Shown piece after piece: positions 27,155-36,887 of a stretch of 64,000 nucleotides of DNA. Origin of the DNA: Pseudomonas crudilactis (GTDB taxonomy: Bacteria; Pseudomonadota; Gammaproteobacteria; Pseudomonadales; Pseudomonadaceae); contig NZ_WXVV01000010.1 in NCBI RefSeq assembly GCF_013433315.1, forward strand, positions 62,001 through 126,000. Direction: 5' to 3'. The position numbers and the translations under genes were made by a program. Every line of letters begins with the position of its first letter. Position 1 is the first letter of the stretch. The notes under the pieces are model-generated. The model worked only from the letters and a program-made list of their open reading frames with translations, was not told the DNA's origin and did not search any database.

Positions 27155-30100
27155 ATGAACCTCTCTGGCCCTTTCATCAAGCGTCCGGTCGCCACAATGC
27201 TGCTGAGCCTGGCGATCATGCTGCTCGGCGGTGTCAGCTTCGGTCTGCTGCCGGTGGCACCGCTGCCGCAGATGGATTTCCCGGTGATCGTCGTGCAGGC
27301 GAGTCTGCCCGGTGCCAGCCCGGAGGTCATGGCGTCCACCGTGGCCACACCGCTGGAGCGCTCGTTCGGCGCGATCGCCGGCGTCAACACCATGAGCAGC
27401 CGTTCCAGTCAGGGTTCGACCCGGGTCATTCTGCAGTTTGATCTCGACCGCGACATCAACGGTGCCGCGCGGGAAGTGCAGGCAGCGATCAACGCTTCGC
27501 GCAATCTGCTGCCGAGCGGCATGCGCAGCATGCCGACCTACAAGAAGGTCAACCCGTCGCAGGCGCCAATCATGGTGCTGTCGCTGACCTCCGATGTGCT
27601 GGAAAAAGGCCAGCTTTACGATCTGGCCTCGACGATTCTTTCGCAGAGCCTGTCGCAAGTGCAGGGTGTCGGTGAAGTGCAGATCGGCGGCAGTTCGCTG
27701 CCGGCGGTGCGCATCGAGCTCGAACCACAGGCGCTGAACCAGTACGGCGTGGCGCTCGACGATGTGCGCAAGACCATCGCCGATGCCAACGTGCGCCGGC
27801 CGAAGGGTTCGGTCGAGGACGGCCAGCGTTTGTGGCAGATCCAGGCTAATGACCAGCTGGAGAAAGCCAAGGATTACGAGTCACTGATCATCCACTACGC
27901 TGACGGCGCCGCGCTGCGCCTCAAGGACGTGGCCAAGGTCAGCGACGGCGTCGAAGACCGCTATAACAGCGGCTTCTTCAACGATGACGCGGCGGTGCTG
28001 CTGGTGATCAACCGCCAGGCCGGCGCCAACATCATCGAGACGGTCAACGAGATCAAGGCGCAGTTGCCGGCGCTGCAAGCCGTGCTGCCGGCCAGCGTGA
28101 AGCTGAATCTGGCCATGGACCGCTCACCAGTGATCAAAGCCACTCTGCACGAAGCCGAGATGACCTTGCTGATTGCCGTGGCGCTGGTGATTCTGGTGGT
28201 GTTCCTGTTTCTCGGTAACTTCCGCGCCTCGCTGATTCCGACACTGGCCGTGCCGGTGTCGCTGGTCGGCACCTTTGCGGTGATGTACCTCTATGGCTTC
28301 TCGCTGAACAACCTGTCGCTGATGGCGCTGATTCTGGCCACCGGATTGGTGGTGGACGATGCCATCGTGGTGCTGGAGAACATTTCCCGGCACATCGACG
28401 AAGGCGTCAAACCGATGCAGGCCGCCTATCTCGGGGCCAAGGAAGTCGGTTTCACCTTGCTGTCGATGAACGTCTCGCTGGTGGCGGTGTTCCTGTCGAT
28501 CCTGTTCATGGGCGGGATTGTCGAAAGCCTGTTCCGCGAGTTTTCCATCACCCTGGCTGCGGCCATCGTCGTGTCGCTGGTGGTCTCGCTGACGCTGACG
28601 CCGATGCTCTGCGCCCGTTGGCTCAAACCACACACGCCGGGACAGGAAAACCGCCTGCAACGCTGGAGTCGCCGCACCAACGACTGGATGGTCGGCAAAT
28701 ACGCCACCAGCCTCGACTGGGTGTTGCGCCACCGGCGCCTGACGCTGCTCAGCCTGCTGATCACCGTCGGCGTCAACGTCGCGCTGTACGTGGTGGTGCC
28801 GAAAACCTTCATGCCGCAGCAGGACACTGGCCAGTTGATCGGTTTCGTGCGCGGCGACGACGGCCTGTCGTTCAGCGTGATGCAGCCGAAAATGGAAATC
28901 TTCCGCCGCGCCGTGCTCAAGGACGAAGCGGTGGAAAGTGTTGCCGGGTTCATTGGCGGCAGCAACGGCACCAATAACGCCTTCATGCTGGTGCGTCTGA
29001 AGCCAATCAAGGAGCGCCAGCTCAACGCGCAGAAAGTCATCGAGCGCCTGCGCAAGGAAATGCCCAAGGTCCCCGGTGCGCAATTGATGCTGATGGCCGA
29101 TCAGGACCTGCAATTCGGCGGCGGCCGCGAACAGACCACCTCGCAGTACAGCTACATTTTGCAAAGTGGTGATCTGGGCGAGTTGCGCAAGTGGTATCCA
29201 AAAGTGGTTGCCGCGTTAAGGGCGTTGCCTGAGCTGACCGCGATCGACGCGCGTGAAGGCAAGGGTGCCCAGCAAGTGACGTTGATTGTCGACCGCGATC
29301 AGGCCAAGCGCCTGGGGATCGACATGGACATGGTTACCTCGGTGTTGAACAACGCCTACAGCCAGCGGCAGATTTCGACGATCTATGACAGCCTCAACCA
29401 GTATCAGGTGGTGATGGAGGTCAATCCGAAATACGCCCAGGACCCGGTGACGCTCAAGCAGGTTCAGGTGATCACCGCTGACGGTGCGCGGGTGCCGCTG
29501 TCGACGTTCGCTCACTACGAAAATAGCCTGGAAGACGACCGCGTCAGCCACGAAGGCCAGTTCGCCTCCGAGGACATCTCTTTCGACATGGCCGAAGGCG
29601 TGACGGTGGAGCAAGGCAGTGCCGCCATCGAACGGGCGATTGCCAAGCTCGGCCTGCCGGAAGATGTCATCGCGAAAATGGCCGGTACCGCCGACGCCTT
29701 TGCCGCTACACAAAAGAGCCAGCCGTTCATGATTCTGGGTGCGTTGCTGGCGGTGTATCTGGTGTTGGGCGTGTTGTATGAAAGCTACATTCATCCGCTG
29801 ACGATTCTATCGACCCTGCCGTCGGCCGGCGTCGGCGCGTTGCTGTCGATCTATGCGCTGGGCGGTGAGTTCAGCCTGATCTCGTTGCTCGGGTTGTTCC
29901 TGCTGATTGGCGTGGTGAAGAAAAACGCCATTCTGATGATCGACCTCGCGTTGCAACTGGAGCGTCATCAGGGCCTGTCGCCGCTGGAATCTATTCGCAG
30001 TGCCTGCCTGCAACGCCTGCGGCCGATTCTGATGACGACGTTGGCGGCGATTCTCGGTGCCTTGCCGTTGCTGCTCAGCCGGGCCGAAGGTGCGGAAATG

Positions 30101-30262
30101 CGCCAGCCGTTGGGTCTGACCATCATCGGCGGGCTGATTTTCAGCCAGGTACTGACGCTTTACACCACCCCTGTGGTTTACCTCTATCTCGACAAGCTGC
30201 GCCATCGTTTCAACAAATGGCGTGGCGTGCGTACTGACGCCGCTCTGGAAACTCCGCTATGA
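27155..30262 (+). CDS. muxC: RND multidrug efflux permease MuxC
   Basis: 1035 residues, 12 transmembrane helices. The helix 4 relay is in ATGLVVDDAIVVLENI, and the start FIKRPVATMLLSLAIMLLGG with LPQMDFPVIVV is typical of the MdtC/MuxC subgroup. It is the partner pump of MuxB and overlaps opmB by four bases. Length and motifs are complete. Confidence 0.94.
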   Translation: MNLSGPFIKRPVATMLLSLAIMLLGGVSFGLLPVAPLPQMDFPVIVVQASLPGASPEVMASTVATPLERSFGAIAGVNTMSSRSSQGSTRVILQFDLDRDINGAAREVQAAINASRNLLPSGMRSMPTYKKVNPSQAPIMVLSLTSDVLEKGQLYDLASTILSQSLSQVQGVGEVQIGGSSLPAVRIELEPQALNQYGVALDDVRKTIADANVRRPKGSVEDGQRLWQIQANDQLEKAKDYESLIIHYADGAALRLKDVAKVSDGVEDRYNSGFFNDDAAVLLVINRQAGANIIETVNEIKAQLPALQAVLPASVKLNLAMDRSPVIKATLHEAEMTLLIAVALVILVVFLFLGNFRASLIPTLAVPVSLVGTFAVMYLYGFSLNNLSLMALILATGLVVDDAIVVLENISRHIDEGVKPMQAAYLGAKEVGFTLLSMNVSLVAVFLSILFMGGIVESLFREFSITLAAAIVVSLVVSLTLTPMLCARWLKPHTPGQENRLQRWSRRTNDWMVGKYATSLDWVLRHRRLTLLSLLITVGVNVALYVVVPKTFMPQQDTGQLIGFVRGDDGLSFSVMQPKMEIFRRAVLKDEAVESVAGFIGGSNGTNNAFMLVRLKPIKERQLNAQKVIERLRKEMPKVPGAQLMLMADQDLQFGGGREQTTSQYSYILQSGDLGELRKWYPKVVAALRALPELTAIDAREGKGAQQVTLIVDRDQAKRLGIDMDMVTSVLNNAYSQRQISTIYDSLNQYQVVMEVNPKYAQDPVTLKQVQVITADGARVPLSTFAHYENSLEDDRVSHEGQFASEDISFDMAEGVTVEQGSAAIERAIAKLGLPEDVIAKMAGTADAFAATQKSQPFMILGALLAVYLVLGVLYESYIHPLTILSTLPSAGVGALLSIYALGGEFSLISLLGLFLLIGVVKKNAILMIDLALQLERHQGLSPLESIRSACLQRLRPILMTTLAAILGALPLLLSRAEGAEMRQPLGLTIIGGLIFSQVLTLYTTPVVYLYLDKLRHRFNKWRGVRTDAALETPL

Positions 30263-31728
30263 CTGACCGTTCGCTTTTCAATCTGGCCACTGTTCGCGGC
30301 TCGCGCTTGCTCAGCCTGTCGCTGTGCGTGGCGATGCTCAGTGCCTGCGCTGTCGGCCCGGACTACCAGCGTCCGCAGACCGCTGAAATTGCCCAGTACA
30401 AGGAAGCCGAGGGCTGGACCCAGGCCAACCCGAGCGATTCGCTGGCCCGTGGTGCCTGGTGGGAGTTGTACGGCGATCAGCAGCTCAACGGCTTGATCGA
30501 ACGCCTGAACAATTCCAACCAGACCGTCGCACAGTCGGAAGCCCAGTACCGTCAGGCCCAGGCGTTGGTGCGCAGTGCGCGCGGGGCGTTTTATCCCAGT
30601 GTTGACTTGAGCTTGGGCAAGACCCGCTCCAGTCAGGGCACCGGCAGCAGCAGTTCGAGTTTGAGCAGTTCCTCCAGCGGCATCCGCGACACCTATAACG
30701 CCGAACTGGGCGTCAGTTGGGAAGCAGACGTGTGGGGCAAGCTGCGCCGTGGACTGGAAGCCGATGAGGCCAGTGCCCAGGCCAGTTTTGCCGACCTGGC
30801 CGCCATGCGCCTGAGCCAGCAATCGGAGCTGGTGCAGAACTACCTGCAACTGCGCGTGATCGACCAGCAGAAACGCCTGCTCGAAGCCACGGTCGCCGCC
30901 TACGAACGCTCGCTGAAAATGACCCAGAACCAGTACCGCGCCGGCGTCTCCGGGCGCGATGCGGTAGCGCAGGCGCAGACGCAGCTGAAAAGCACCCAGG
31001 CTGATCTCGTCGACCTGATCTGGCAGCGCGCGCAGTTTGAAAATGCGATTGCCGTACTGACCGGCCAAGCGCCGGCGGATTTCAACATTGCCGAAGTGCA
31101 GACCATTCCGAAGTTGCCGCAGGTGCCATTGAACCTGCCTTCACAGTTGCTGGAGCGCCGCCCGGACATTGCTTCGGCAGAGCGTTCGGTGATCGCCGCC
31201 AACGCCAATATCGGCGTGGCCAAAGCGGCGTATTACCCGGACCTGAGCCTGAGCCTGAGCGGCGGTTACAGCAGCAGCACCTCGCAGAATCTGGTCAGCC
31301 TGCCGAACCGCTTCTGGTCGGTCGGGCCGAAACTGGCGTTGCCGCTGTTCGACGGCGGCATTCGTTCGGCAGAAGTCGATCGCACCGAAGCGGTGTATGA
31401 CCAGACCGTGGCCAAGTATCGCCAGACCGTGTTGGACGGTTTCCGCGAGGTGGAAAACTATCTGGTGCAGCTCAAGGTGTACGAAGACGAAGCGGCGGTG
31501 CGCCAAGAAGCGCTGGATGCCGCCCGCGATTCCCTGCGCCTGACGGAAAACCAGTACAAGGCCGGATTGATCGCCTACATCGATGTAGTTGTGGTGCAAG
31601 CCACGGCACTGAGCAACGAGCGCAGCGTGCTGAATATCCTGCAAAGCCGCTTGATCGCCAGCGTGCAACTCATCGCGGCGCTGGGTGGTGGGTGGGATGG
31701 GCAACTGGATGTCAGTGACACTCAATAA
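30259..31728 (+). CDS. opmB: Outer-membrane efflux lipoprotein OpmB (NodT/TolC family)
   Basis: 489 residues. The signal peptide ends in a lipobox (LSACAVGPDYQRP, cysteine near 31). Two outer-membrane-efflux repeats follow (about 70-265 and 280-475), including SVSWEADVWGKLRR-type and LLERRPDIASAER motifs and the Ser-rich loop near residue 130. It forms the trimeric exit channel for MuxABC. It is the last gene of the operon, followed by a REP doublet. Confidence 0.93.
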   Translation: MTDRSLFNLATVRGSRLLSLSLCVAMLSACAVGPDYQRPQTAEIAQYKEAEGWTQANPSDSLARGAWWELYGDQQLNGLIERLNNSNQTVAQSEAQYRQAQALVRSARGAFYPSVDLSLGKTRSSQGTGSSSSSLSSSSSGIRDTYNAELGVSWEADVWGKLRRGLEADEASAQASFADLAAMRLSQQSELVQNYLQLRVIDQQKRLLEATVAAYERSLKMTQNQYRAGVSGRDAVAQAQTQLKSTQADLVDLIWQRAQFENAIAVLTGQAPADFNIAEVQTIPKLPQVPLNLPSQLLERRPDIASAERSVIAANANIGVAKAAYYPDLSLSLSGGYSSSTSQNLVSLPNRFWSVGPKLALPLFDGGIRSAEVDRTEAVYDQTVAKYRQTVLDGFREVENYLVQLKVYEDEAAVRQEALDAARDSLRLTENQYKAGLIAYIDVVVVQATALSNERSVLNILQSRLIASVQLIAALGGGWDGQLDVSDTQ

Positions 31729-31747
31729 ATCACGCCGTGGCCGAAAT

Positions 31748-31839
31748 CCTGTGGGAGCGAGCCTGCTCGCGAAGGCGTCAATGCAGTGACTGATTATTTT
31801 GAATCAGAGAGCCTATTCGCGAGCAGGCTCGCTCCCACA
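31748..31839. repeat. REP doublet (inverted pair)
   Basis: Facing GTGGGAGCGAGCCTGCTC arms after opmB, probably marking the end of the operon. Confidence 0.9.
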
Positions 31840-32023
31840 ATGATCGCGCAAGGTTCAGAAAGCCCCATTCCAGAGGCATCTCGGACGATCAAACAAACGT
31901 TTCATCGGCTTGATGGCCAATTGCTTACTTTGTCAGTGCGTTCTTCTGCGTAATCAGTACAATCGCCGCATTTGCCTGACCGAGAATGGACGCAGTCCGC
32001 GTTGGGTGGCCACGAGAAATCCC

Positions 32024-34105
32024 ATGCTCATCGGTAGTTATTCCTCCACCCTGGTTTTCATTTCGTTGTGCGTGGCGATTCTCGCTTCCTACACCGCGCT
32101 CGACCTCACCGGTCGTATCGCCACGGCCAAAGGCCGTGCGGTGCATTTCTGGACCGCCGGTGGTGCGTTCGCCATGGGCATCGGCGTCTGGTCGATGCAT
32201 TTCATTGGCATGCTCGCCTTCAAGCTGCCGATCGATCTGGGCTATGACATCAGCCTGACGGCGTTGTCGCTGTTGATCGCGGTGTTGTCCTGCGGGTTTG
32301 CCTTGTGGCTGGTCAGCCAGCCGAAACTGCCGATTCTGCAACTGGCGTTCGGCGCGCTGATCATGGGCGCCGGCATCAGTGCCATGCACTACACCGGCAT
32401 GGCGGCGATGCGCATGACCCCGGGAATCGACTACGACCCGACACTGTTTGGCGCGTCGTTGCTGATCGCCGTCGGTGCGTCGGCGGCGGCGCTGTGGATC
32501 GCCTTTCGCCTGCGTCAGCACTCTCCTTATGTGCGCCTGATTCGTGGCGGCGCAGCGATCATCATGGGCATCGCCATTGTCGGCATGCATTACACCGGCA
32601 TGGCCGCCGCGCAGTTCCCCGACGGCAGTTTCTGTGGCGCCACCGTCAATGGCTTGAAGGGTAATGGCCTCGACAGCCTGGTGTTGATCACCACGCTGGC
32701 GGTGCTGTCGATTGCCTTGCTGACCTCGATTCTCGACGCGCGCCTCGAAGCGCGCACCGCTGATCTCGCCCACTCTTTGACTGTGGCTAACCGCGAACTG
32801 ACGCAACTGGCCCTGCATGACACCCTGACCGGCCTGCCGAACCGCATGCTGCTGGACGACCGGATCAATCAGGCGATGAAAAAGGTCAACGAGCAGGGCG
32901 GCTGCTTTGCCTTGATGTTCATCGATCTGGACGGCTTCAAACCGGTCAATGATGCGTTCGGCCATCACATGGGTGATCAGTTATTGCGCGAAGTCGGTGT
33001 GCGTCTGCGTGAAGACTTGCGCAGCCTCGACACACTGGCGCGGATCGGTGGCGATGAGTTCGTGTTGCTGGTGCGTCTGAGCGAACCCAATGATGCGCTG
33101 GGGCTGGCGGCACGCCAGGTCGGCCTGATCGCGCAATCATTCCGCGTCGCCGAACATGACTTGCAGATATCCGCCAGCGTCGGCATCGCCTTGTATCCGG
33201 GCAATGGCCAGAACGCGCAGGAACTGCTGATGAACGCCGACGCGGCGATGTACCACGCCAAGGGCGGCGGCAAAAACGGTTACAGCTTTTTTGATGCGTC
33301 GATGAACAACAACGCGCGCAAGCAGTTGCAGTTGCTGCAGGACCTGCGTGCGGCACTGGAACACAGTCAGTTCAGCTTGCATTACCAGCCCAAATTCGAC
33401 GCGGCCAATGGCCATCCGGTCGGAGCCGAAGCGCTATTGCGCTGGCAACACCCGATCCACGGCATGCTGATGCCGGACAAGTTTATCGATCTGGCCGAGA
33501 AATCGGGCCTGATCATCCCGATCGGCGACTGGGTGCTCAATGAAGCCTGTCGGCAGATGCGCGAATGGTTCGTGCTCGGTTACACCGATTGGCGTATCGC
33601 GGTGAACCTGTCGGCGCTGCAGTTCTGCCACACCGGGCTGGTGCGCAGCGTCGCCAAGGCATTGGCCACTCACCACTTGCCGGCCAACAGCCTGACCCTG
33701 GAAATCACCGAAACCACGGCCATGAGCGATGCCGATGCGAGCATGACGGTGTTGCAGGAGTTGTCGGATATGGGCGTCGACCTGTCGATTGACGACTTTG
33801 GCACCGGTTATTCCAGCCTGATGTACCTCAAGCGCTTGCCGGCCAACGAGCTGAAGATCGACCGTGGCTTTGTGCGCGATCTGGAGCATGACAGCGACGA
33901 TGCGGCGATTGTTTCCGCGATCGTTGCGCTGGGGCAGGCGCTGGGCTTGCGGATTGTCGCTGAGGGTGTTGAAACCGGGGTGCAGCAGGCGTTTCTGACT
34001 GAGCTGGGGTGTGATTCGTTGCAGGGTTATCTGCTCGGGCATCCGATGCCGGCGGACAAATTCATGCAGGATATTGCGCGGGGTGAGCAGTTAACGGTGG
34101 TCTGA
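32024..34105 (+). CDS. MHYT-GGDEF-EAL cyclic-di-GMP signalling protein (MucR-like)
   Basis: 693 residues from ATG 32024 (the frame is open to 31910 but those codons are not family-like). Seven transmembrane helices carry three MHYT-type motifs (SMHFIGM, AMHYTGM, GMHYTGM), thought to sense O2, CO or NO through a metal. They are followed by GGDEF (about 270-430; ARIGGDEFVLL intact) and EAL (about 445-690; GAEALLRW, EITETTAM, DDFGTGYSSL, KIDRGFV). Both output domains look catalytically complete, which favours P. aeruginosa MucR, a bifunctional enzyme linked to alginate, over NbdA, whose GGDEF is degenerate. It stands alone between REP doublets. Confidence 0.92.
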   Translation: MLIGSYSSTLVFISLCVAILASYTALDLTGRIATAKGRAVHFWTAGGAFAMGIGVWSMHFIGMLAFKLPIDLGYDISLTALSLLIAVLSCGFALWLVSQPKLPILQLAFGALIMGAGISAMHYTGMAAMRMTPGIDYDPTLFGASLLIAVGASAAALWIAFRLRQHSPYVRLIRGGAAIIMGIAIVGMHYTGMAAAQFPDGSFCGATVNGLKGNGLDSLVLITTLAVLSIALLTSILDARLEARTADLAHSLTVANRELTQLALHDTLTGLPNRMLLDDRINQAMKKVNEQGGCFALMFIDLDGFKPVNDAFGHHMGDQLLREVGVRLREDLRSLDTLARIGGDEFVLLVRLSEPNDALGLAARQVGLIAQSFRVAEHDLQISASVGIALYPGNGQNAQELLMNADAAMYHAKGGGKNGYSFFDASMNNNARKQLQLLQDLRAALEHSQFSLHYQPKFDAANGHPVGAEALLRWQHPIHGMLMPDKFIDLAEKSGLIIPIGDWVLNEACRQMREWFVLGYTDWRIAVNLSALQFCHTGLVRSVAKALATHHLPANSLTLEITETTAMSDADASMTVLQELSDMGVDLSIDDFGTGYSSLMYLKRLPANELKIDRGFVRDLEHDSDDAAIVSAIVALGQALGLRIVAEGVETGVQQAFLTELGCDSLQGYLLGHPMPADKFMQDIARGEQLTVV

Positions 34106-34122
34106 TCGACCGCGTTATCGTT

Positions 34123-34192
34123 CTTCGCGAGCAAGCTCGCTCCCACATTTGGAATGCATACCCCTGTGGGAACGAGCCTGCTCGCGAAGGCG
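34123..34192. repeat. REP doublet, opposite (tail-to-tail) order
   Basis: TTCGCGAGCAAGCTCGCTCC comes first and the GTGGGAACGAGCCTGCTCGC arm second, the reverse of the arrangement of most doublets here, with only about 20 bases between them. Confidence 0.85.
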
Positions 34193-34286
34193 TCCGGCCC
34201 GACACAACAGACCTCATGCAAAACCCGTCAATGGCGGTTATTCTTCCCCCCGACTGTTACGTGTGCATCGGGGGAGAAAGGCCAGC

Positions 34287-35033
34287 ATGGATAAAGTCAT
34301 TGTGATCACCGGGGGCGGGCGCGGGATTGGCGCCGCTACGGCGTTGTTGGCTGCCGAGCAAGGCTATCGGATCTGCATTAACTATCAGCAAGACGAGCAG
34401 GCTGCGCAAAGTGTGCTGGAGCAAGTCCGTGCATTGGGCGCACAAGCCATCGCCGTGCGCGCTGACGTCAGCATCGAAGACGAAGTGATCGCGCTGTTCC
34501 AGCGGGTCGACAGCGAATTGGGCCGTGTGACTGCGCTGGTGAACAACGCCGGCACCGTCGGACACAAATCGCGGGTCGACGAAATGTCCGAATTCCGCAT
34601 TCTGAAAATCATGAAAACCAATGTCCTGGCGCCGATCCTCTGTGCCAAGCACGCGATCCTGCGCATGTCGCCCAAGCACGGCGGCCAGGGCGGCAGCATC
34701 GTCAATGTGTCGTCGGTCGCCTCGCGTCTTGGCTCGCCAAACGAATACGTCGATTACGCCGCGTCCAAAGGCGCGCTCGATACCTTCACCATCGGCTTGT
34801 CCAAGGAAGTGGCGGGCGAGGGGATTCGGGTCAACGCGGTGCGCCCGGGTTACATCTATACCGATTTTCACGCGTTGAGCGGCGATCCGGATCGGGTCAG
34901 CAAGCTGGAGTCGGCGATTCCGATGGCCCGTGGCGGGCGGCCGGATGAGGTGGCGGAGGCGATTGTCTGGTTGTTGTCGGATAAAGCGTCTTATGCGACC
35001 GGGACGTTTGTTGATTTGGGGGGTGGGCGTTAA
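34287..35033 (+). CDS. SDR family oxidoreductase
   Basis: 248 residues from ATG 34287 (GGGGAGAAAG upstream). Classical short-chain dehydrogenase: nucleotide loop TGGGRGIGAA, NNAGTVG, catalytic serine in NVSSVASRLG, YVDYAASKGALDTF with the YxxxK pair, and VRPGYIYTDF after it. It is closest in look to YgfF-type sugar/alcohol dehydrogenases. Cofactor preference is not certain; NQYQQ-like residues after strand 2 suggest NADP. Monocistronic, flanked by REP doublets; substrate unknown. Confidence 0.88.
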   Translation: MDKVIVITGGGRGIGAATALLAAEQGYRICINYQQDEQAAQSVLEQVRALGAQAIAVRADVSIEDEVIALFQRVDSELGRVTALVNNAGTVGHKSRVDEMSEFRILKIMKTNVLAPILCAKHAILRMSPKHGGQGGSIVNVSSVASRLGSPNEYVDYAASKGALDTFTIGLSKEVAGEGIRVNAVRPGYIYTDFHALSGDPDRVSKLESAIPMARGGRPDEVAEAIVWLLSDKASYATGTFVDLGGGR

Positions 35034-35060
35034 TCGCCTGGATTTCGATAGCACCGACCC

Positions 35061-35140
35061 CTTCGCGAGCAAGCTCGCTCCCACATTGGATGTGTGAATG
35101 GCACAGAACCCATGTGGGAGCGAGCTTGCTCGCGAAGAGG
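35061..35140. repeat. REP doublet, opposite order
   Basis: CTTCGCGAGCAAGCTCGCTC followed by GTGGGAGCGAGCTTGCTCGC, between the convergent SDR and MocR genes. Confidence 0.85.
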
Positions 35141-35163
35141 CCAAAATAAACACCATCAATCTG

Positions 35164-36573
35164 TCAGAACGACCGCACAATCCGCCCCAACGTCTCCATG
35201 GCCTTTTCCGAATCCTCGGTCCAAGGGCTGCCATAATTCAACCGAATACAATTCCTGAAGCGCTGCGTCGGCGAGAAAATCGGCCCCGGCGCGATGCTGA
35301 TGCCTTGCGCCAGTGCCATCTGAAACAGCTTCAGCGAATCCATCTGCGGTGGCAGTTCCAGCCAGAGAAAGTAGCCACCGGCCGGTTGGCTGACCCGCGT
35401 CTGCGCCGGGAAATACCGGGCGATCGCCGCGAGCATCGCGCTCTGCTGTTCCTCCAGTGCGTAGCGCAGTTTGCGCAGATGCCGGTCATAGCCGCCGTGT
35501 TGCAGGTAGTCGGCGATCGCCGCTTGCGCGGGCATCGAAGCACACAACGAAGTCATCAGTTTCAGCCGTTCGATTTTCTGCGCGTAGCGTCCGGCGGCGA
35601 CCCAGCCGATGCGATAGCCGGGGGCCAGGCTCTTGGCGAACGAGCCACAGTGCATCACCAGACCTTCAGTATCGAAAGCCTTGGCCGGTTTCGGTGCTTG
35701 TTGTCCGTAATAGAGTTCGGCGTAGACGTCGTCTTCGATCAGCGGCACTTGATGGCGGCGCAGCAGTTCGACCAGTTCCTGTTTCTTCGCCTCGGGCATG
35801 GTCGCGCCCATCGGGTTCTGGAAACTGGTCATGCACCAACAGGCCTTGATCGGATGGCGTTCCAGGGTTTGCGCAAGTACGCCGAGGTCGATGCCATCGC
35901 GCGGATGCACAGGGATTTCCACGGCTTTGAGTTTCAGCCGTTCCAGAACTTGCAGGCTGGCGTAAAACGCCGGGGCTTCGATCGCCACCAGATCGCCCGG
36001 TTCGGTCACCGCTTGCAGGCACAGGTTCAGCGCTTCGAGGGCGCCGTTGGTGATCAGCAATTCTTCCATCGGCAGCATCAAGCCACCGACCATATAGCGC
36101 AGGGCGATCTGCCGGCGCAGTTGCGGGTTGCCCGGCGACATGTCGGTGACGACCATGCGCGGATCCATCTCGCGGGCGGCGCTGGCCAGTGAGCGCGACA
36201 GGCGCTGCAACGGGAACAGGGTAGGGCTGGGGAATGCCGAGCCGAAGGGGATGGTGCTCGGGTCTTTGATCGAATCGAGTACCGAGAACACCAGTTCGCT
36301 GACGTCGACTTCGGTGGAATCGTTGACGTGGCTGCTGATCACCGGCTCGGAAAACGGGCTCGGCGCATGGGTGTTGACGAAGTAGCCGGAGCGCGGTCGG
36401 GCGCGGATCAGGCCACGACGTTCAAGCAGGTAGTAGGCCTGGAACACCGTGGACGGGCTGACGCCATAGGTCTGGCTGGCGTAACGCACCGAAGGCACGC
36501 GCTGGCCGGGGCCGAGGACGCCGGAGCGGATCAGTTCAGCGATGTCGTCGGCGAATTTTTCGTAGCGTTTCAT
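35164..36573 (-). CDS. MocR-type (GntR wHTH + aminotransferase) regulator, MpaR-like
   Basis: 469 residues. A GntR winged helix-turn-helix (about 1-72; GPGQRVPSVRYASQTYGVS) is followed by a fold-I aminotransferase domain (about 110-465) with the PLP lysine in GSFAKSLAPGYRIGW near residue 313. Such regulators sense PLP-bound amino compounds. Its neighbour upstream on the same strand is ccoG. In P. aeruginosa the PA4131 (iron-sulfur CcoG-like) and PA4132 (MpaR) genes sit beside ccoN4 and MpaR drives that cluster under cyanide; here the pair is 18 kb from ccoN. Orthology is inferred from this pairing. Confidence 0.85.
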   Translation of the reverse strand: MKRYEKFADDIAELIRSGVLGPGQRVPSVRYASQTYGVSPSTVFQAYYLLERRGLIRARPRSGYFVNTHAPSPFSEPVISSHVNDSTEVDVSELVFSVLDSIKDPSTIPFGSAFPSPTLFPLQRLSRSLASAAREMDPRMVVTDMSPGNPQLRRQIALRYMVGGLMLPMEELLITNGALEALNLCLQAVTEPGDLVAIEAPAFYASLQVLERLKLKAVEIPVHPRDGIDLGVLAQTLERHPIKACWCMTSFQNPMGATMPEAKKQELVELLRRHQVPLIEDDVYAELYYGQQAPKPAKAFDTEGLVMHCGSFAKSLAPGYRIGWVAAGRYAQKIERLKLMTSLCASMPAQAAIADYLQHGGYDRHLRKLRYALEEQQSAMLAAIARYFPAQTRVSQPAGGYFLWLELPPQMDSLKLFQMALAQGISIAPGPIFSPTQRFRNCIRLNYGSPWTEDSEKAMETLGRIVRSF

Positions 36574-36622
36574 CGAGGAGCCTTGGTGCTGGTTGAATTG
36601 TGGGGTGTCAGGGAGGGAAAAG

Positions 36623-36871
36623 CCCTCACCCTAGCCCTCTCCCAGAGGGAGAGGGGACTGATTGGGGGATGCTTGTGAACTACACCGACCTGAAAGTGCT
36701 TCGCCGAATCCGTAATCGACTCGACCTGAAAGTGCTTTGCTAAATCCATAATCGACTCGGCCGGGAAGTGCTTTGTTGAATCCATAATCGACTCGGTCTG
36801 TCAGGTCGATGTATAGCGACAGACACCTCGGTCGGCCCCCTCTACCCCCGGGAGAGGGCTGGGGTGAGGGG
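36623..36871. repeat. Long palindromic intergenic element, copy 3, with three 36-base tandem repeats
   Basis: The inverted ends are CCCTCACCCTAGCCCTCTCC and GGGAGAGGGCTGGGGTGAGG. Inside are three 36-base direct repeats at 36689-36724, 36725-36760 and 36761-36796, each containing GAATCC(G/A)TAATCGACTCG-like sequence. That motif is the reverse complement of the core of the 18616-18922 element, so this copy is inserted in the opposite orientation. Confidence 0.85.
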
Positions 36872-36887
36872 AAAAGATTCTAACGGA

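Noticed and set aside
36689..36796. CRISPR array suggested by three 36-base repeats
   Set aside because: Repeats are directly adjacent with no unique spacers, no cas genes are present, and the unit belongs to a palindromic intergenic element.
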